64,000 bases of DNA from assembly GCA_020635795.1 (NCBI GenBank), contig JACJZD010000001.1, positions 1,435,001 through 1,499,000 on the forward strand. The letters run 5' to 3'. Source of the DNA: Flavobacteriales bacterium (GTDB lineage Bacteria > Bacteroidota > Bacteroidia > Flavobacteriales_E > Vicingaceae). The position numbers were made by a program, and so were the translations under genes. Below are positions 51,163 to 59,782 of the stretch, one piece after another (position 1 is the stretch's first letter; each line of letters opens with the position of its first letter). Below the pieces are notes generated by a model. The model was not told the origin of the DNA and made no database searches. It was given only the letters and a program-made list of their open reading frames with translations.

Positions 51163-52290
51163 TTATTTGTTTTTGATTGGAGTTACTACCATGCTATCAA
51201 CTGCACCTGGCACTGGCTCAATTACCACCATATCATTATCAGTTAAATCTCTAACAATAACTGTGTTCTTGTTCTTTTTAACGATAGTCAATTCTTTTTT
51301 CAATAAAATACTATCTTGAACAATAAACACGCGACCATCATTTAACAACGATCTTCTTGGTATTTCATCAGCATCATACACATTACCAGCGTAAATGCTT
51401 GCCTCTAAATACATACCGTTAAATAATTTTCCTTTTTCGTTCGATTCTATACTAATAAACACATCGATAGATTGTGTATTTGTATTGATGTTTTGAGCTA
51501 TTCTACTTACCTTTCCTTCAAACGAAATGGTTTTATCTTGACTAAACAACGCTACATTATTTCCAATTTTAACCAACGATATATCGCTTGTATTAACTGG
51601 AATAGCTACTTCTAATGAAACTGTTTTGATAATGGTTGCTATCGGTGTTCCTGGATTAACAATACCACCAATTTCGGAAGTAACATCAACTACACTACCA
51701 TTAAACGGTGCATAAACATTGTATTTTTTCAATCGCTCTTCATCTCCTTTAATGTTAAAGTATTCAGTTAATACATTTCGTGAGGCTAAAAATGTTTTTT
51801 CTTTTGATGATTTGATTTCTGGTAATTCTGGCAACGTGTTATCTAAATTGATATTATCTAAAAATGCTGTCCATTTCGACGCACTTTCAGGAAAATCAAC
51901 TTTAATATCGGCCAACGATGAAGCCATGATATTTAAAAAGGCACTTTTACGAGCTTTTAAAGCCAACTGTGCTTCTCTATCATTTATTTTATACAGTAAT
52001 TGACCCTGCGAGAAGGTCTCTCCAGGTTTAAGCTCAAAACCAGTGCTAATTAATACACCCTGAACTTCGGCTGTAAGTGTAATGTTTCTTGATGATGATA
52101 CTCTACCAAATCCGTTAATACGGATTTCAACAGTATCGTTTTGGATGGTATGGGTTTTTACAAACTTCTTGTTTTCGTTTGTATTTTCTTTTTCTTTTTT
52201 ATCATCGCCTTTTCCAGAAGCAAGTCTCCAAACTATAAGAAGTAAAGCTAACGCAGAAACAGATAGAATTATTAGTTGTCTTTTTTTCAT
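51163..52290 (-). CDS. RND efflux periplasmic adaptor subunit
   Basis: A 375-residue membrane fusion protein. An N-terminal hydrophobic segment (LIILSVSALALLLIVW, about 5-20) anchors it in the inner membrane. The halves of the lipoyl domain are visible as VSSSRNITLTAEVQGVLI near residue 60 and KYNVYAPFNGSVVDVTSEIGGIV near 195, with a hairpin helix between. Beta-barrel and membrane-proximal domains follow (SLEVAIPVNTSDI, FIVQDSILLKKEL). It bridges the pump and the TolC duct. It is the first gene of the three-gene operon. No local regulator gene is present. Confidence 0.93.
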   Translation of the reverse strand: MKKRQLIILSVSALALLLIVWRLASGKGDDKKEKENTNENKKFVKTHTIQNDTVEIRINGFGRVSSSRNITLTAEVQGVLISTGFELKPGETFSQGQLLYKINDREAQLALKARKSAFLNIMASSLADIKVDFPESASKWTAFLDNINLDNTLPELPEIKSSKEKTFLASRNVLTEYFNIKGDEERLKKYNVYAPFNGSVVDVTSEIGGIVNPGTPIATIIKTVSLEVAIPVNTSDISLVKIGNNVALFSQDKTISFEGKVSRIAQNINTNTQSIDVFISIESNEKGKLFNGMYLEASIYAGNVYDADEIPRRSLLNDGRVFIVQDSILLKKELTIVKKNKNTVIVRDLTDNDMVVIEPVPGAVDSMVVTPIKNK

Positions 52291-52405
52291 AAAATGCCCA
52301 ATTTAATACTGAGCAAATTTATGTTTAGTAACACAAACAAATAATACTATTACATAAAAGGAAATGTAAGATGATGAGTGGCTTTAAAATTAAAACACTT
52401 AAAAA

Positions 52406-52516
52406 TTATTTTTTAATTTTTTTGTGTTTATAGTTTTTACCCATTATATACAGCACAACAAAAACAGTTGCTAAAACTCCTAATGTTATTAAAAATGTGA
52501 TAAATCCGCTATCCAT
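52406..52516 (-). CDS. Small single-pass membrane protein
   Basis: A 36-residue frame from the ATG at 52516: a short polar start, one hydrophobic helix (FITFLITLGVLATVFVVLYI) and a lysine-rich tail. The pattern suits a small inner-membrane protein with a cytoplasmic C-terminus. A longer frame from a TTG at 52627 is unlikely. Real expression is uncertain. Confidence 0.45.
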   Translation of the reverse strand: MDSGFITFLITLGVLATVFVVLYIMGKNYKHKKIKK

Positions 52517-52671
52517 GGCTATTAGGTTTAAAAGGTTAGTATATGTGGTGTTATTATTTAAACGACAGATTAAACAAAAGGTTGCTTCGACGAACACTTT
52601 TATTTTTTCGACAAACAAATAATTCAAATGGTTTTTAATCTTTTCTTACCTTTAACCCTGAAAATAAATTT

Positions 52672-53682
52672 ATGGCACTGAACGATTTTTCGCAAAAGAA
52701 AAAACAATTTTTTAATGTTGATTACTATTTTGAAGGTATTCGAAATAAGAACTTAACTATTTTAAGTAAGGCCATAACATTACTAGAAAGCACCAAAACT
52801 GAACATCAACAGTTAGCTGAAGAATTAATTGAATTGTGTTTGCCTTTGTCAGGAAAATCGATACGAATAGGCATAACAGGCGTGCCAGGCGTAGGAAAAA
52901 GTACTTTTATTGAATCCTTTGGGAAATATGTAATTGAAACCCATAATAAAAAAGTAGCTGTTTTAGCTATTGACCCAAGCAGTACAAAAAGTAAAGGAAG
53001 CATTTTAGGCGATAAAACCAGAATGAATTTCTTATCAACCAATGAACATGCTTTTGTGCGTCCATCACCATCTTCTGGTACATTAGGAGGTGTTGCCAAA
53101 GCAACAAGAGAAAGCATTATTTTGTGTGAGGCTTTTGGTTTTGATACTATCATTATTGAAACAGTTGGCGTTGGTCAATCAGAAACCGAAGTACATTCAA
53201 TGGTTGATTTTTTCTTATTGCTGATGTTGGCTGGTGCAGGAGATGAATTACAAGGTATTAAACGAGGCATCATGGAAATGGCTGATACCATTGTAATTAA
53301 CAAAACTGATATTGAAGATAAAGATAGGGTAAAACTTGCTCAACAGCATTATAAAAATGCATTACACCTATTTCCTGCAAATGAAAATGGTTGGATACCT
53401 AAAGTAGAAACTTGTTCTGGTTTAAACAATAGCGGCATAGCCAAAGTTTGGAAAATTATTACAGAATATCAGCAAAAAACATACGACAATGGTTGGTTTG
53501 ATAACAAACGTAAACAACAAGCAATATTTTGGCTAACCGAAACCATTAATAATAGCATCTTAACTTTGTTTTATAATAAACCTTCCATCAAAGAACTGTT
53601 ACAAAAAATGGAACAAGATGTAATAAACGGAAAAACTAGTCCATTTAAAGCTGCAAAAATTTTATTAGAGAAGTATAAATAA
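52672..53682 (+). CDS. meaB: Methylmalonyl-CoA mutase-associated GTPase
   Basis: A 336-residue G3E-family GTPase (MeaB/ArgK). The P-loop is GITGVPGVGKSTFIESFG (67-84). DPSSTKSKGSILGDKTRM is a MeaB signature, ETVGVGQSE is the switch region, and VINKTDIED is the base-recognition motif. MeaB guards methylmalonyl-CoA mutase during cofactor loading and repair. The mutase genes are not in this window. The gene appears monocistronic. Confidence 0.95.
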   Translation: MALNDFSQKKKQFFNVDYYFEGIRNKNLTILSKAITLLESTKTEHQQLAEELIELCLPLSGKSIRIGITGVPGVGKSTFIESFGKYVIETHNKKVAVLAIDPSSTKSKGSILGDKTRMNFLSTNEHAFVRPSPSSGTLGGVAKATRESIILCEAFGFDTIIIETVGVGQSETEVHSMVDFFLLLMLAGAGDELQGIKRGIMEMADTIVINKTDIEDKDRVKLAQQHYKNALHLFPANENGWIPKVETCSGLNNSGIAKVWKIITEYQQKTYDNGWFDNKRKQQAIFWLTETINNSILTLFYNKPSIKELLQKMEQDVINGKTSPFKAAKILLEKYK

Positions 53683-53747
53683 TGATTAATCTCATTATTC
53701 AATGTTTTTAAAAATTCTAATTTCGCAGCATCAACTTCAATTTTACA

Positions 53748-54602
53748 ATGCTTAAACCCATTCACATCCTAATAGTTATTCTCTACCTCCCTTTGGTTGG
53801 ATTATCTCAACCCGAACAATCGGAACAACAACAAAATAACAAAGGACGAGTTTATATGTATTGGGGATGGAATAGAGCCTGGTATACCGATTCAGACATT
53901 CGTTTTACTGGAGATAATTACGATTTCACACTAAGTGATGTTAAAGCATTTGACCGTCAAACACCATTTGCATTAGACCCCTATTTTAATATAGGGAGAA
54001 TTACAATTCCGCAAACAAATTTTAGAATAGGGTATTTTATTAACGATAAACTTGACTTATCGTTTGGTTACGACCACATGAAATATGTTATGCCAAATTA
54101 TAGAACTGTCAAAATTAATGGATTTATCAATACGGGTAATAAATACGACGGTCATTACTTGAATGATGAAGTTTTTCTTTTGGGCGATTTTTTAACCTTT
54201 GAACATACCGATGGTTTAAATTATTTTGATATAGAATTGACGAGAAACGATAACCTTTTGGAGTTATTTAAAATCACACACAATACAAATAAAATTAGAT
54301 TAAATTCTCTACTAGGTTTTGGTGGAGGATTTTTACTGCCTCGATCAAATGTGATGTTATTAAATAAAACTCGATATGATGAGTTCCATTTAGCAGGCTA
54401 TGGTTTCTCTGCTAAAACTGGACTGGATTTAATACTTTATAAGTATTTCTTTTTAAGAGGTGAATTAAAAACAGGCTTTATTGATATGCCAAGTATTCGT
54501 TCAACGCCCGACCCCAAAGATAATGCTAGTCAACACTTCTTTTTTGGTCAAGCAAATTTTTGCTTTGGTTTTACCTACAATTTTTCTAAAAACCTAAAAT
54601 AA
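53748..54602 (+). CDS. Probable outer-membrane beta-barrel protein
   Basis: A 284-residue protein with a signal peptide (IHILIVILYLPLVGLSQ, cleavage near residue 20). The mature part has alternating hydrophobic and aromatic residues typical of barrel strands (GRVYMYWGWNRAWYT, FRIGYFINDKLDLSFGYDH, YFFLRGELKTGFID) and ends with a terminal strand NFCFGFTYNFS. I recognise no specific family. The last 9 nt overlap the convergent neighbour. Confidence 0.72.
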   Translation: MLKPIHILIVILYLPLVGLSQPEQSEQQQNNKGRVYMYWGWNRAWYTDSDIRFTGDNYDFTLSDVKAFDRQTPFALDPYFNIGRITIPQTNFRIGYFINDKLDLSFGYDHMKYVMPNYRTVKINGFINTGNKYDGHYLNDEVFLLGDFLTFEHTDGLNYFDIELTRNDNLLELFKITHNTNKIRLNSLLGFGGGFLLPRSNVMLLNKTRYDEFHLAGYGFSAKTGLDLILYKYFFLRGELKTGFIDMPSIRSTPDPKDNASQHFFFGQANFCFGFTYNFSKNLK

Positions 54603-55115
54603 CTGACGAACCTCTTTTTTAATAGTTGATATAGCCATTTGTGTTGGCGATACTTCCAACTTTAATAAAATTTCAAATATTTTCTGACTCAATTCAGCAC
54701 TAGTAGCATCATCTTTTACTTGCGTTGCAGAAACGTTTATCACTTTTATCACTTCTTCTTTCGCTAATTTAACCGTATCCCAAGCTGCTTGAGAAACATA
54801 AATTTGCTGGCTTAAATTGTGTTCAAACTCGGTTCTTACCGTTATAATCAAATCCGATTGAAACTGCTTAGCACTCATTCCTCTTTTTTGAACACGAGAA
54901 ACTAGGTTGTTTAAAGAAACTCTTTCTAAAAACAAAATCATACGCTCGTAAGCTTGCAATCTCAAAGGAGTTGTGTAATTCTGATTTGCCTTTCTTAATT
55001 CCAACAATTGTTTACGATATTCGTTATCCATAAACTTTTTTAGTATAAAAAAACAAGCAACGAACACCACTAAGGCAGGCACTGTGTATTTTAACAAGTC
55101 TAATAATTCTTCCAT
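54594..55115 (-). CDS. Conserved hypothetical membrane-anchored protein
   Basis: A 173-residue protein with one N-terminal transmembrane helix (VPALVVFVACFFILKKF, about 12-28) and a helical, charged cytoplasmic domain (about 35-173). Notable stretches are LRLQAYERMILFLERVSLNNL, TVRTEFEHNLSQQIYVSQAAW and AEEVIKV-like helices. Similar proteins occur widely in Flavobacteriia without a known role. It is divergent from rpsO. No signal peptide cleavage site is apparent. Confidence 0.7.
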   Translation of the reverse strand: MEELLDLLKYTVPALVVFVACFFILKKFMDNEYRKQLLELRKANQNYTTPLRLQAYERMILFLERVSLNNLVSRVQKRGMSAKQFQSDLIITVRTEFEHNLSQQIYVSQAAWDTVKLAKEEVIKVINVSATQVKDDATSAELSQKIFEILLKLEVSPTQMAISTIKKEVRQLF

Positions 55116-55233
55116 TTTATTCTATTTTTCAGCTGTAAAGTTAAAAAGATTTTACAAAGTATTGAGTTATTCAACAGTTGGTCTATCAAAATAAAAATCC
55201 TACGACAACACAACAAGTTAAAATAATAATGCT

Positions 55234-55241
55234 TACTTTTG
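55234..55241 (+). promoter_or_regulatory. Predicted -7 element of rpsO
   Basis: TACTTTTG matches TAnnTTTG and ends 46 nt before the rpsO ATG, leaving a leader of about 40 nt. Confidence 0.45.
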
Positions 55242-55287
55242 CAGCCTTAATTAATCATACATAATAAACATTTAAAACAATTTTGGC

Positions 55288-55557
55288 ATGTATTTATCAT
55301 CTGAAAAAAAACAAGAAATTTTTAAACAGTACGGCGGAGACGCTAAAAACACTGGTTCTACTGAAGGACAAATTGCATTATTCACTTTTAGAATAAACCA
55401 TTTAACAGGTCACTTAAAAACCAACAAAAAAGATAAAGGAACTCAAAAAGCTTTATTAGACTTAGTAGGTAAAAGAAGAAGTTTATTAGACTACTACAAA
55501 AAGAAAGATATTGTTAAATATCGTGAATTGATAAAAGAGTTAGGAATTAGAAAATAA
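55288..55557 (+). CDS. rpsO: 30S ribosomal protein S15
   Basis: An 89-residue S15. Diagnostic segments are IFKQYGGDAKNTGSTEGQIA, FTFRINHLTGHLKTNKKD and LVGKRRSLLDYYKKKD, the part that contacts 16S rRNA. The length is normal. A hairpin and then pnp follow, the standard rpsO-pnp order. Confidence 0.98.
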   Translation: MYLSSEKKQEIFKQYGGDAKNTGSTEGQIALFTFRINHLTGHLKTNKKDKGTQKALLDLVGKRRSLLDYYKKKDIVKYRELIKELGIRK

Positions 55558-55587
55558 TTTGAACTTACAACAATAACATTAAAGAAT

Positions 55588-55625
55588 AAAGGGGGGCTAG
55601 CAATAATTTGCACTCCCCTTTTTTA
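55588..55625 (+). terminator. Terminator or attenuator between rpsO and pnp
   Basis: AAAGGGG at the left can pair with CCCCTTT at 55615-55621, followed by a T-rich run. It may end rpsO transcripts or reduce read-through into pnp. Confidence 0.6.
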
Positions 55626-55699
55626 TTATAAAAAAACGTAAACAATTAAACCAAGGAGATGCAGGGTGTATCTCAGTATAAACAAAACAATTAAAAATT

Positions 55700-57838
55700 A
55701 TGTCACAAATCGGAATTAAAAAATCCTACACGTTAGGTGATGGAAGGTCCATCGAAATTGAAACTGGAAAACTAGCCAAACAATCACATGGTTCGGTAGT
55801 AGTAAAAATGGGAAAAACAATGTTGTTAGCAACTGTAGTTTCAGACAATGAAGCTGGCGAAGACATGGATTTTTTACCATTAACAGTTGATTACAAAGAA
55901 AAATTTGCAGCAGCAGGTAAAATTCCTGGTGGTTTCTTAAAAAGAGAAGCAAGACCAAATGATAACGAAATATTAATTTGTAGATTAATCGATAGAGCAT
56001 TAAGACCGCTTTTCCCAGATGATTACCATGCAAACACACAAGTTGCTGTTCAACTAATATCTTTCGACGAAGAAGTTTTACCTGATGCATTAGCTTGTTT
56101 AGCTGCTTCAGCTTGTATAGCAGTATCTGACATTCCTTTTAACGGTCCAACATCAGAAGTAAGAATTGCAAAAGTAGAAGGAAATTGGGTAATCAACCCT
56201 ACTCCTGCTCAAATGGCGTTATCTGATATGGATATGATTGTTGCCGCTACGATGGACAACATTATGATGGTTGAAGGTGAAATGAAAGAAGTTTCTGAAG
56301 CAGAAATGTTAGAAGCGATTAAAGTTGCTCATACCGAAATTAAAAAACAATGTCAATTACAATTAGATTTAGCTGCTATGGTAGAAAAATCTAAAGTAAA
56401 AAGAGTGTACGACCACGAAAGAAGCAATGAAGATTTATTGGCTAGAATAAAAACAGCTTGTCACGACAAATGTTATGAAATCGCTGCAAGTTCTATCGCT
56501 GACAAAGCATTGAGAGGTCAAAAATTTGGAGCTGTTAAAGATGAATTTATTGCTACATTAAGCGATGAAGAAAAAGAAGATAAATTCTTGATTAGTCAGT
56601 ACTTTAAAAAAGTACAGAAAAATGCAGTTCGTAGAGTAATTCTTGATGAAAGAAAAAGACTTGATGGTAGAAAATTAGACGAAATCAGACCAATTTGGAG
56701 TGAAGTGGATTATTTACCAGGAGCACATGGTTCTTCAATTTTTACAAGAGGTGAAACTCAATCGTTAACAACCGTTACTTTAGGTAACAAAATGGACGAA
56801 AAATTAGTTGATGAAGTAACTACTGGCGGAACTGAAAAATTCATGCTACATTACAACTTCCCATCATTCTCAACTGGCGAAGCTCGTCCAAACAGAGGAA
56901 CTAGCCGTAGAGAAATTGGACATGGAAATTTAGCTTTAAGAGCATTAAAACCAATGATTCCTTTTGATGAAACAAACCCTTACACTGTTCGTGTTGTTTC
57001 TGAAATATTAGAATCTAACGGCTCTTCTTCAATGGCAACAGTTTGTGCTGGTACGTTAGCATTAATGGATGCTGGTGTTAAAATTAAAAAACCAGTTTCA
57101 GGTATTGCAATGGGTTTAATTACTGAACCAGGCAACCAAAAATTTGCTGTTCTTTCTGATATTTTAGGAGATGAAGATCACTTGGGTGATATGGACTTTA
57201 AAGTAACCGGAACTAAAGATGGTATTACAGCTTGTCAAATGGATATTAAAGTTGATGGTTTACCATACGAAATACTAGAACAAGCACTGGCTCAAGCACG
57301 CGAAGGTAGATTACACATTTTAAATGAAATGTTAAAAACCATTGCTGAACCAAATGCAGATTACAAACCTCATACTCCGCGTATTACTCAAATCACTATC
57401 CCTAAAGACATGATTGGCGCTGTAATCGGACCAGGTGGAAAAATCATTCAAGATATTCAAGCGAAAACAGGTGCAACCATTACTATAGAAGAAGTAAACA
57501 ATACCGGTCAAGTTTCTATTATGACTAATGATGGTGAAGCCATGAAAGCTGCCCTTGCTAGAATTAAAGCAATTACTGCAGTACCAGAAGTTGGTGAAAT
57601 CTACAAAGGAAAAGTAAAATCAATTACTAATTTTGGTGCTTTTGTTGAAATTATTCCTGGTAAAGATGGATTACTTCATATTTCTGAAATCAACTGGGAT
57701 AGAGTTGAAAAAGTAGAAGATGTATTGAAAGAAGGTCAAGAAATTGAAGTAAAATTGATAGAAGTTGATGCTAAAACAGGTAAATTAAAGTTATCTAGAA
57801 AGGTTTTATTAGAAAAGCCACAAAAAGAAAACGCTTAA
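55700..57838 (+). CDS. pnp: Polynucleotide phosphorylase
   Basis: A 712-residue 3'-5' exoribonuclease that degrades RNA phosphorolytically and can add tails. It has two RNase PH domains: the first with VVSDNEAGEDMDFLPLTVDY and GGFLKREARP, the second with TRGETQSLTTVTLG, FPSFSTGEARPNRG and SDILGDEDHLGDMDFKV, which carries the catalytic acidic residues. A KH domain follows (IPKDMIGAVIGPGGKIIQ), then an S1 domain (VKSITNFGAFVEIIPGKDG). Length and order are normal. A strong terminator follows. Confidence 0.98.
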   Translation: MSQIGIKKSYTLGDGRSIEIETGKLAKQSHGSVVVKMGKTMLLATVVSDNEAGEDMDFLPLTVDYKEKFAAAGKIPGGFLKREARPNDNEILICRLIDRALRPLFPDDYHANTQVAVQLISFDEEVLPDALACLAASACIAVSDIPFNGPTSEVRIAKVEGNWVINPTPAQMALSDMDMIVAATMDNIMMVEGEMKEVSEAEMLEAIKVAHTEIKKQCQLQLDLAAMVEKSKVKRVYDHERSNEDLLARIKTACHDKCYEIAASSIADKALRGQKFGAVKDEFIATLSDEEKEDKFLISQYFKKVQKNAVRRVILDERKRLDGRKLDEIRPIWSEVDYLPGAHGSSIFTRGETQSLTTVTLGNKMDEKLVDEVTTGGTEKFMLHYNFPSFSTGEARPNRGTSRREIGHGNLALRALKPMIPFDETNPYTVRVVSEILESNGSSSMATVCAGTLALMDAGVKIKKPVSGIAMGLITEPGNQKFAVLSDILGDEDHLGDMDFKVTGTKDGITACQMDIKVDGLPYEILEQALAQAREGRLHILNEMLKTIAEPNADYKPHTPRITQITIPKDMIGAVIGPGGKIIQDIQAKTGATITIEEVNNTGQVSIMTNDGEAMKAALARIKAITAVPEVGEIYKGKVKSITNFGAFVEIIPGKDGLLHISEINWDRVEKVEDVLKEGQEIEVKLIEVDAKTGKLKLSRKVLLEKPQKENA

Positions 57839-57857
57839 TTTTAGTTTTTTAATACAC

Positions 57858-57886
57858 AAAAAGCCCAGCAAATGCTGGGCTTTTTT
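57858..57886 (+). terminator. Rho-independent terminator after pnp
   Basis: AAAAAGCCCAGC pairs with GCTGGGCTTTTT across a 4-nt loop, followed by a T-run. Confidence 0.92.
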
Positions 57887-57972
57887 ATTTTAATTCAATT
57901 TAATTTTATATAAACGAAACCTTTTTGTAGACGAATCGTAAATTGGCATAGACAAAACATTAAAAACATTCT

Positions 57973-58842
57973 ATGAGACAACTGAAAATTTCGAAACAGG
58001 TTACCAATAGAGAAACAATATCATTAGACAAGTATTTACACGACATATCAAAAGTAGGATTAGTTACCGCCGATGAAGAAATAGAACTAGCCATAAAAAT
58101 TAGAGAAGGAGACAAAGCAGCTTTAGAAAAATTAACTAAAGCCAATTTACGCTTTGTAGTTTCTGTAGCTAAACAATATCAAAATCAAGGTTTAACCCTA
58201 CCCGACTTAATTAATGAAGGGAATATCGGGTTGATTAAAGCTGCCCAACGCTTTGATGAAACCAGAGGTTTTAAATTTATCTCTTATGCTGTTTGGTGGA
58301 TTCGTCAATCCATTATGCAAGCTATTGCTGAACAAGCTCGTATTGTTCGTTTGCCCTTAAATAAAATTGGCGGTATCTCTAAAATAAACCGTACATTTTC
58401 TGAATTAGAACAACTTTATGAGAGAGAACCAACAAGCGATGAAGTTGCTGATTTATTAGACATTACTTCTGCCGAGGTGAATGATTCCATTAAAATTTCA
58501 GGACGACATTTTTCTATGGATGCCCCTCTATCTTCAGACGAGGATAGTAATAGCATGATGGATATTATGGAAGATGATGAAATATTGTTTAATCCAGATA
58601 ACGATTTAATGAATGAATCGTTACGAAACGAAATAGAACGATCCCTTTCTACACTATCATACCGAGAAGCTGAAGTATTACGAATGTACTACGGAATTAA
58701 CTGCAAAGCTCCTTTAACATTAGAAGAAATTGGCGAAGAATTTGAATTAACTCGAGAGCGAGTTCGTCAAATAAAAGAAAAAGCCATAAAACGATTAAAA
58801 CACACTTCACGTTGTAAGTTGTTAAAACCCTATTTAGGATAA
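57973..58842 (+). CDS. rpoD: Primary RNA polymerase sigma factor
   Basis: A 289-residue group 1 sigma factor of the short type found in Bacteroidota, which lacks region 1.1. Region 1.2 starts near residue 18 (LDKYLHDISKVGLVTADEEI). Region 2 has LTKANLRFVVSVAKQYQ, LPDLINEGNIGLIKAAQRFD and FISYAVWWIRQSIMQAI. Region 3 has SKINRTFSELEQ. Region 4 has LTLEEIGEEFELTRERVRQI, the HTH contacting the -33 element. This factor reads the TAnnTTTG promoters seen in the window. It lies downstream of pnp, an arrangement often conserved. Confidence 0.96.
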   Translation: MRQLKISKQVTNRETISLDKYLHDISKVGLVTADEEIELAIKIREGDKAALEKLTKANLRFVVSVAKQYQNQGLTLPDLINEGNIGLIKAAQRFDETRGFKFISYAVWWIRQSIMQAIAEQARIVRLPLNKIGGISKINRTFSELEQLYEREPTSDEVADLLDITSAEVNDSIKISGRHFSMDAPLSSDEDSNSMMDIMEDDEILFNPDNDLMNESLRNEIERSLSTLSYREAEVLRMYYGINCKAPLTLEEIGEEFELTRERVRQIKEKAIKRLKHTSRCKLLKPYLG

Positions 58843-58862
58843 TTAATTGCAAAATATAGATT

Positions 58863-58892
58863 AAAAGACTGCTCAAAAGGCAGTCTTTTTTT
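58863..58892 (+). terminator. Rho-independent terminator after rpoD
   Basis: AAAAGACTGC (58863-58872) pairs with GCAGTCTTTT (58880-58889), followed by more T. Confidence 0.9.
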
Positions 58893-58947
58893 ATTGCATT
58901 TTAATAGTATTAATTATCTTTAAAAAAAATATCCACTAACCCAACAA

Positions 58948-59622
58948 ATGAAATCTGACCAAGAAATATTGGACTACCTGATGAGTTACGCTACAGAGAA
59001 CAAACGAAAATTGTTTAATGAAGTAATTGAAAAACGAACCAACCACATTACTGTTGTTTTAGAAGATATTTTTCAGCCTCACAATGCAAGTGCAGTTTTG
59101 CGTTCGTGTGATGTTTATGGAATACAAAATGTTCATGTAATAGAAAACTTCAACAAATACAAAATAAATCCAAAAGTAGTGATGGGTGCTACAAAATGGA
59201 TAAACATGACCAAATACAATGGTACAGAAGACAACACATTAAGGTGTATTAATCAACTTAAAGCCGAGGGATATAAAATTATAGCCACTACCCCACATCA
59301 TAACGATTGTGATATTGCTGACCTCCCTATTGACCAAAAAACAGCATTGATGTTTGGTACAGAATTAACTGGATTATCAAAAACTGCTATTGATAATGCT
59401 GATGGTTTTGTAAGAATACCCATGTATGGATTTACTGAAAGTTTAAACATATCGGTATGTGCTGCCATTTCACTTTACGAAATAAGTAAGCGACTTCGAA
59501 ATTCAACAATAAAATGGCAACTAACCGACGAAGAAAAATTACAACAATTGCTAAAATGGACTAAAAAAATAGTAAAAAGTAGCGACTTACTCATCAACAA
59601 ATTCAACGCTTCAGCTGAATAA
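58948..59622 (+). CDS. trmH: tRNA (guanosine-2'-O-)-methyltransferase TrmH-like
   Basis: A 224-residue SPOUT methyltransferase. Motif 1 is VVLEDIFQPHNASAVLRSCDV, motif 2 is LMFGTELTGLSKTAI and motif 3 is IPMYGFTESLNISVCAAI. The opening HNASAVLR with the catalytic arginine and the C-terminal helical part agree with TrmH, which methylates G18 in the D-loop of tRNA. This differs from the other SpoU-class gene at 17623, which has an RlmB/TsnR-like layout. It lies between the rpoD terminator and a helicase gene. Confidence 0.9.
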   Translation: MKSDQEILDYLMSYATENKRKLFNEVIEKRTNHITVVLEDIFQPHNASAVLRSCDVYGIQNVHVIENFNKYKINPKVVMGATKWINMTKYNGTEDNTLRCINQLKAEGYKIIATTPHHNDCDIADLPIDQKTALMFGTELTGLSKTAIDNADGFVRIPMYGFTESLNISVCAAISLYEISKRLRNSTIKWQLTDEEKLQQLLKWTKKIVKSSDLLINKFNASAE

Positions 59623-59657
59623 ATCAGTAAAATAGCTATTTATCCAAATTAAATGTT

Positions 59658-59770
59658 CAACTTTGCCAAAAATTATACTAACTAATAGTATAATGTGAAC
59701 ACCAGATTGGTAACAGAGTATTCCTGGCAAATTCGTCCTCGCCACAATAATCAAGATACCGATTCGGTAT
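59658..59770 (+). promoter_or_regulatory. Structured leader of the second DEAD-box gene
   Basis: CAACTTTG (59658-59665) is a near match to TAnnTTTG and would start a transcript around 59671. Immediately after, TTATACTA (59673-59680) pairs perfectly with TAGTATAA (59686-59693). Near the end of the leader, ATACCG (59756-59761) pairs with CGGTAT (59765-59770), 13 nt before the ATG. A leader of about 110 nt with a hairpin at each end could regulate helicase synthesis. Confidence 0.5.
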
Positions 59771-59782
59771 AAAATATTAAAA

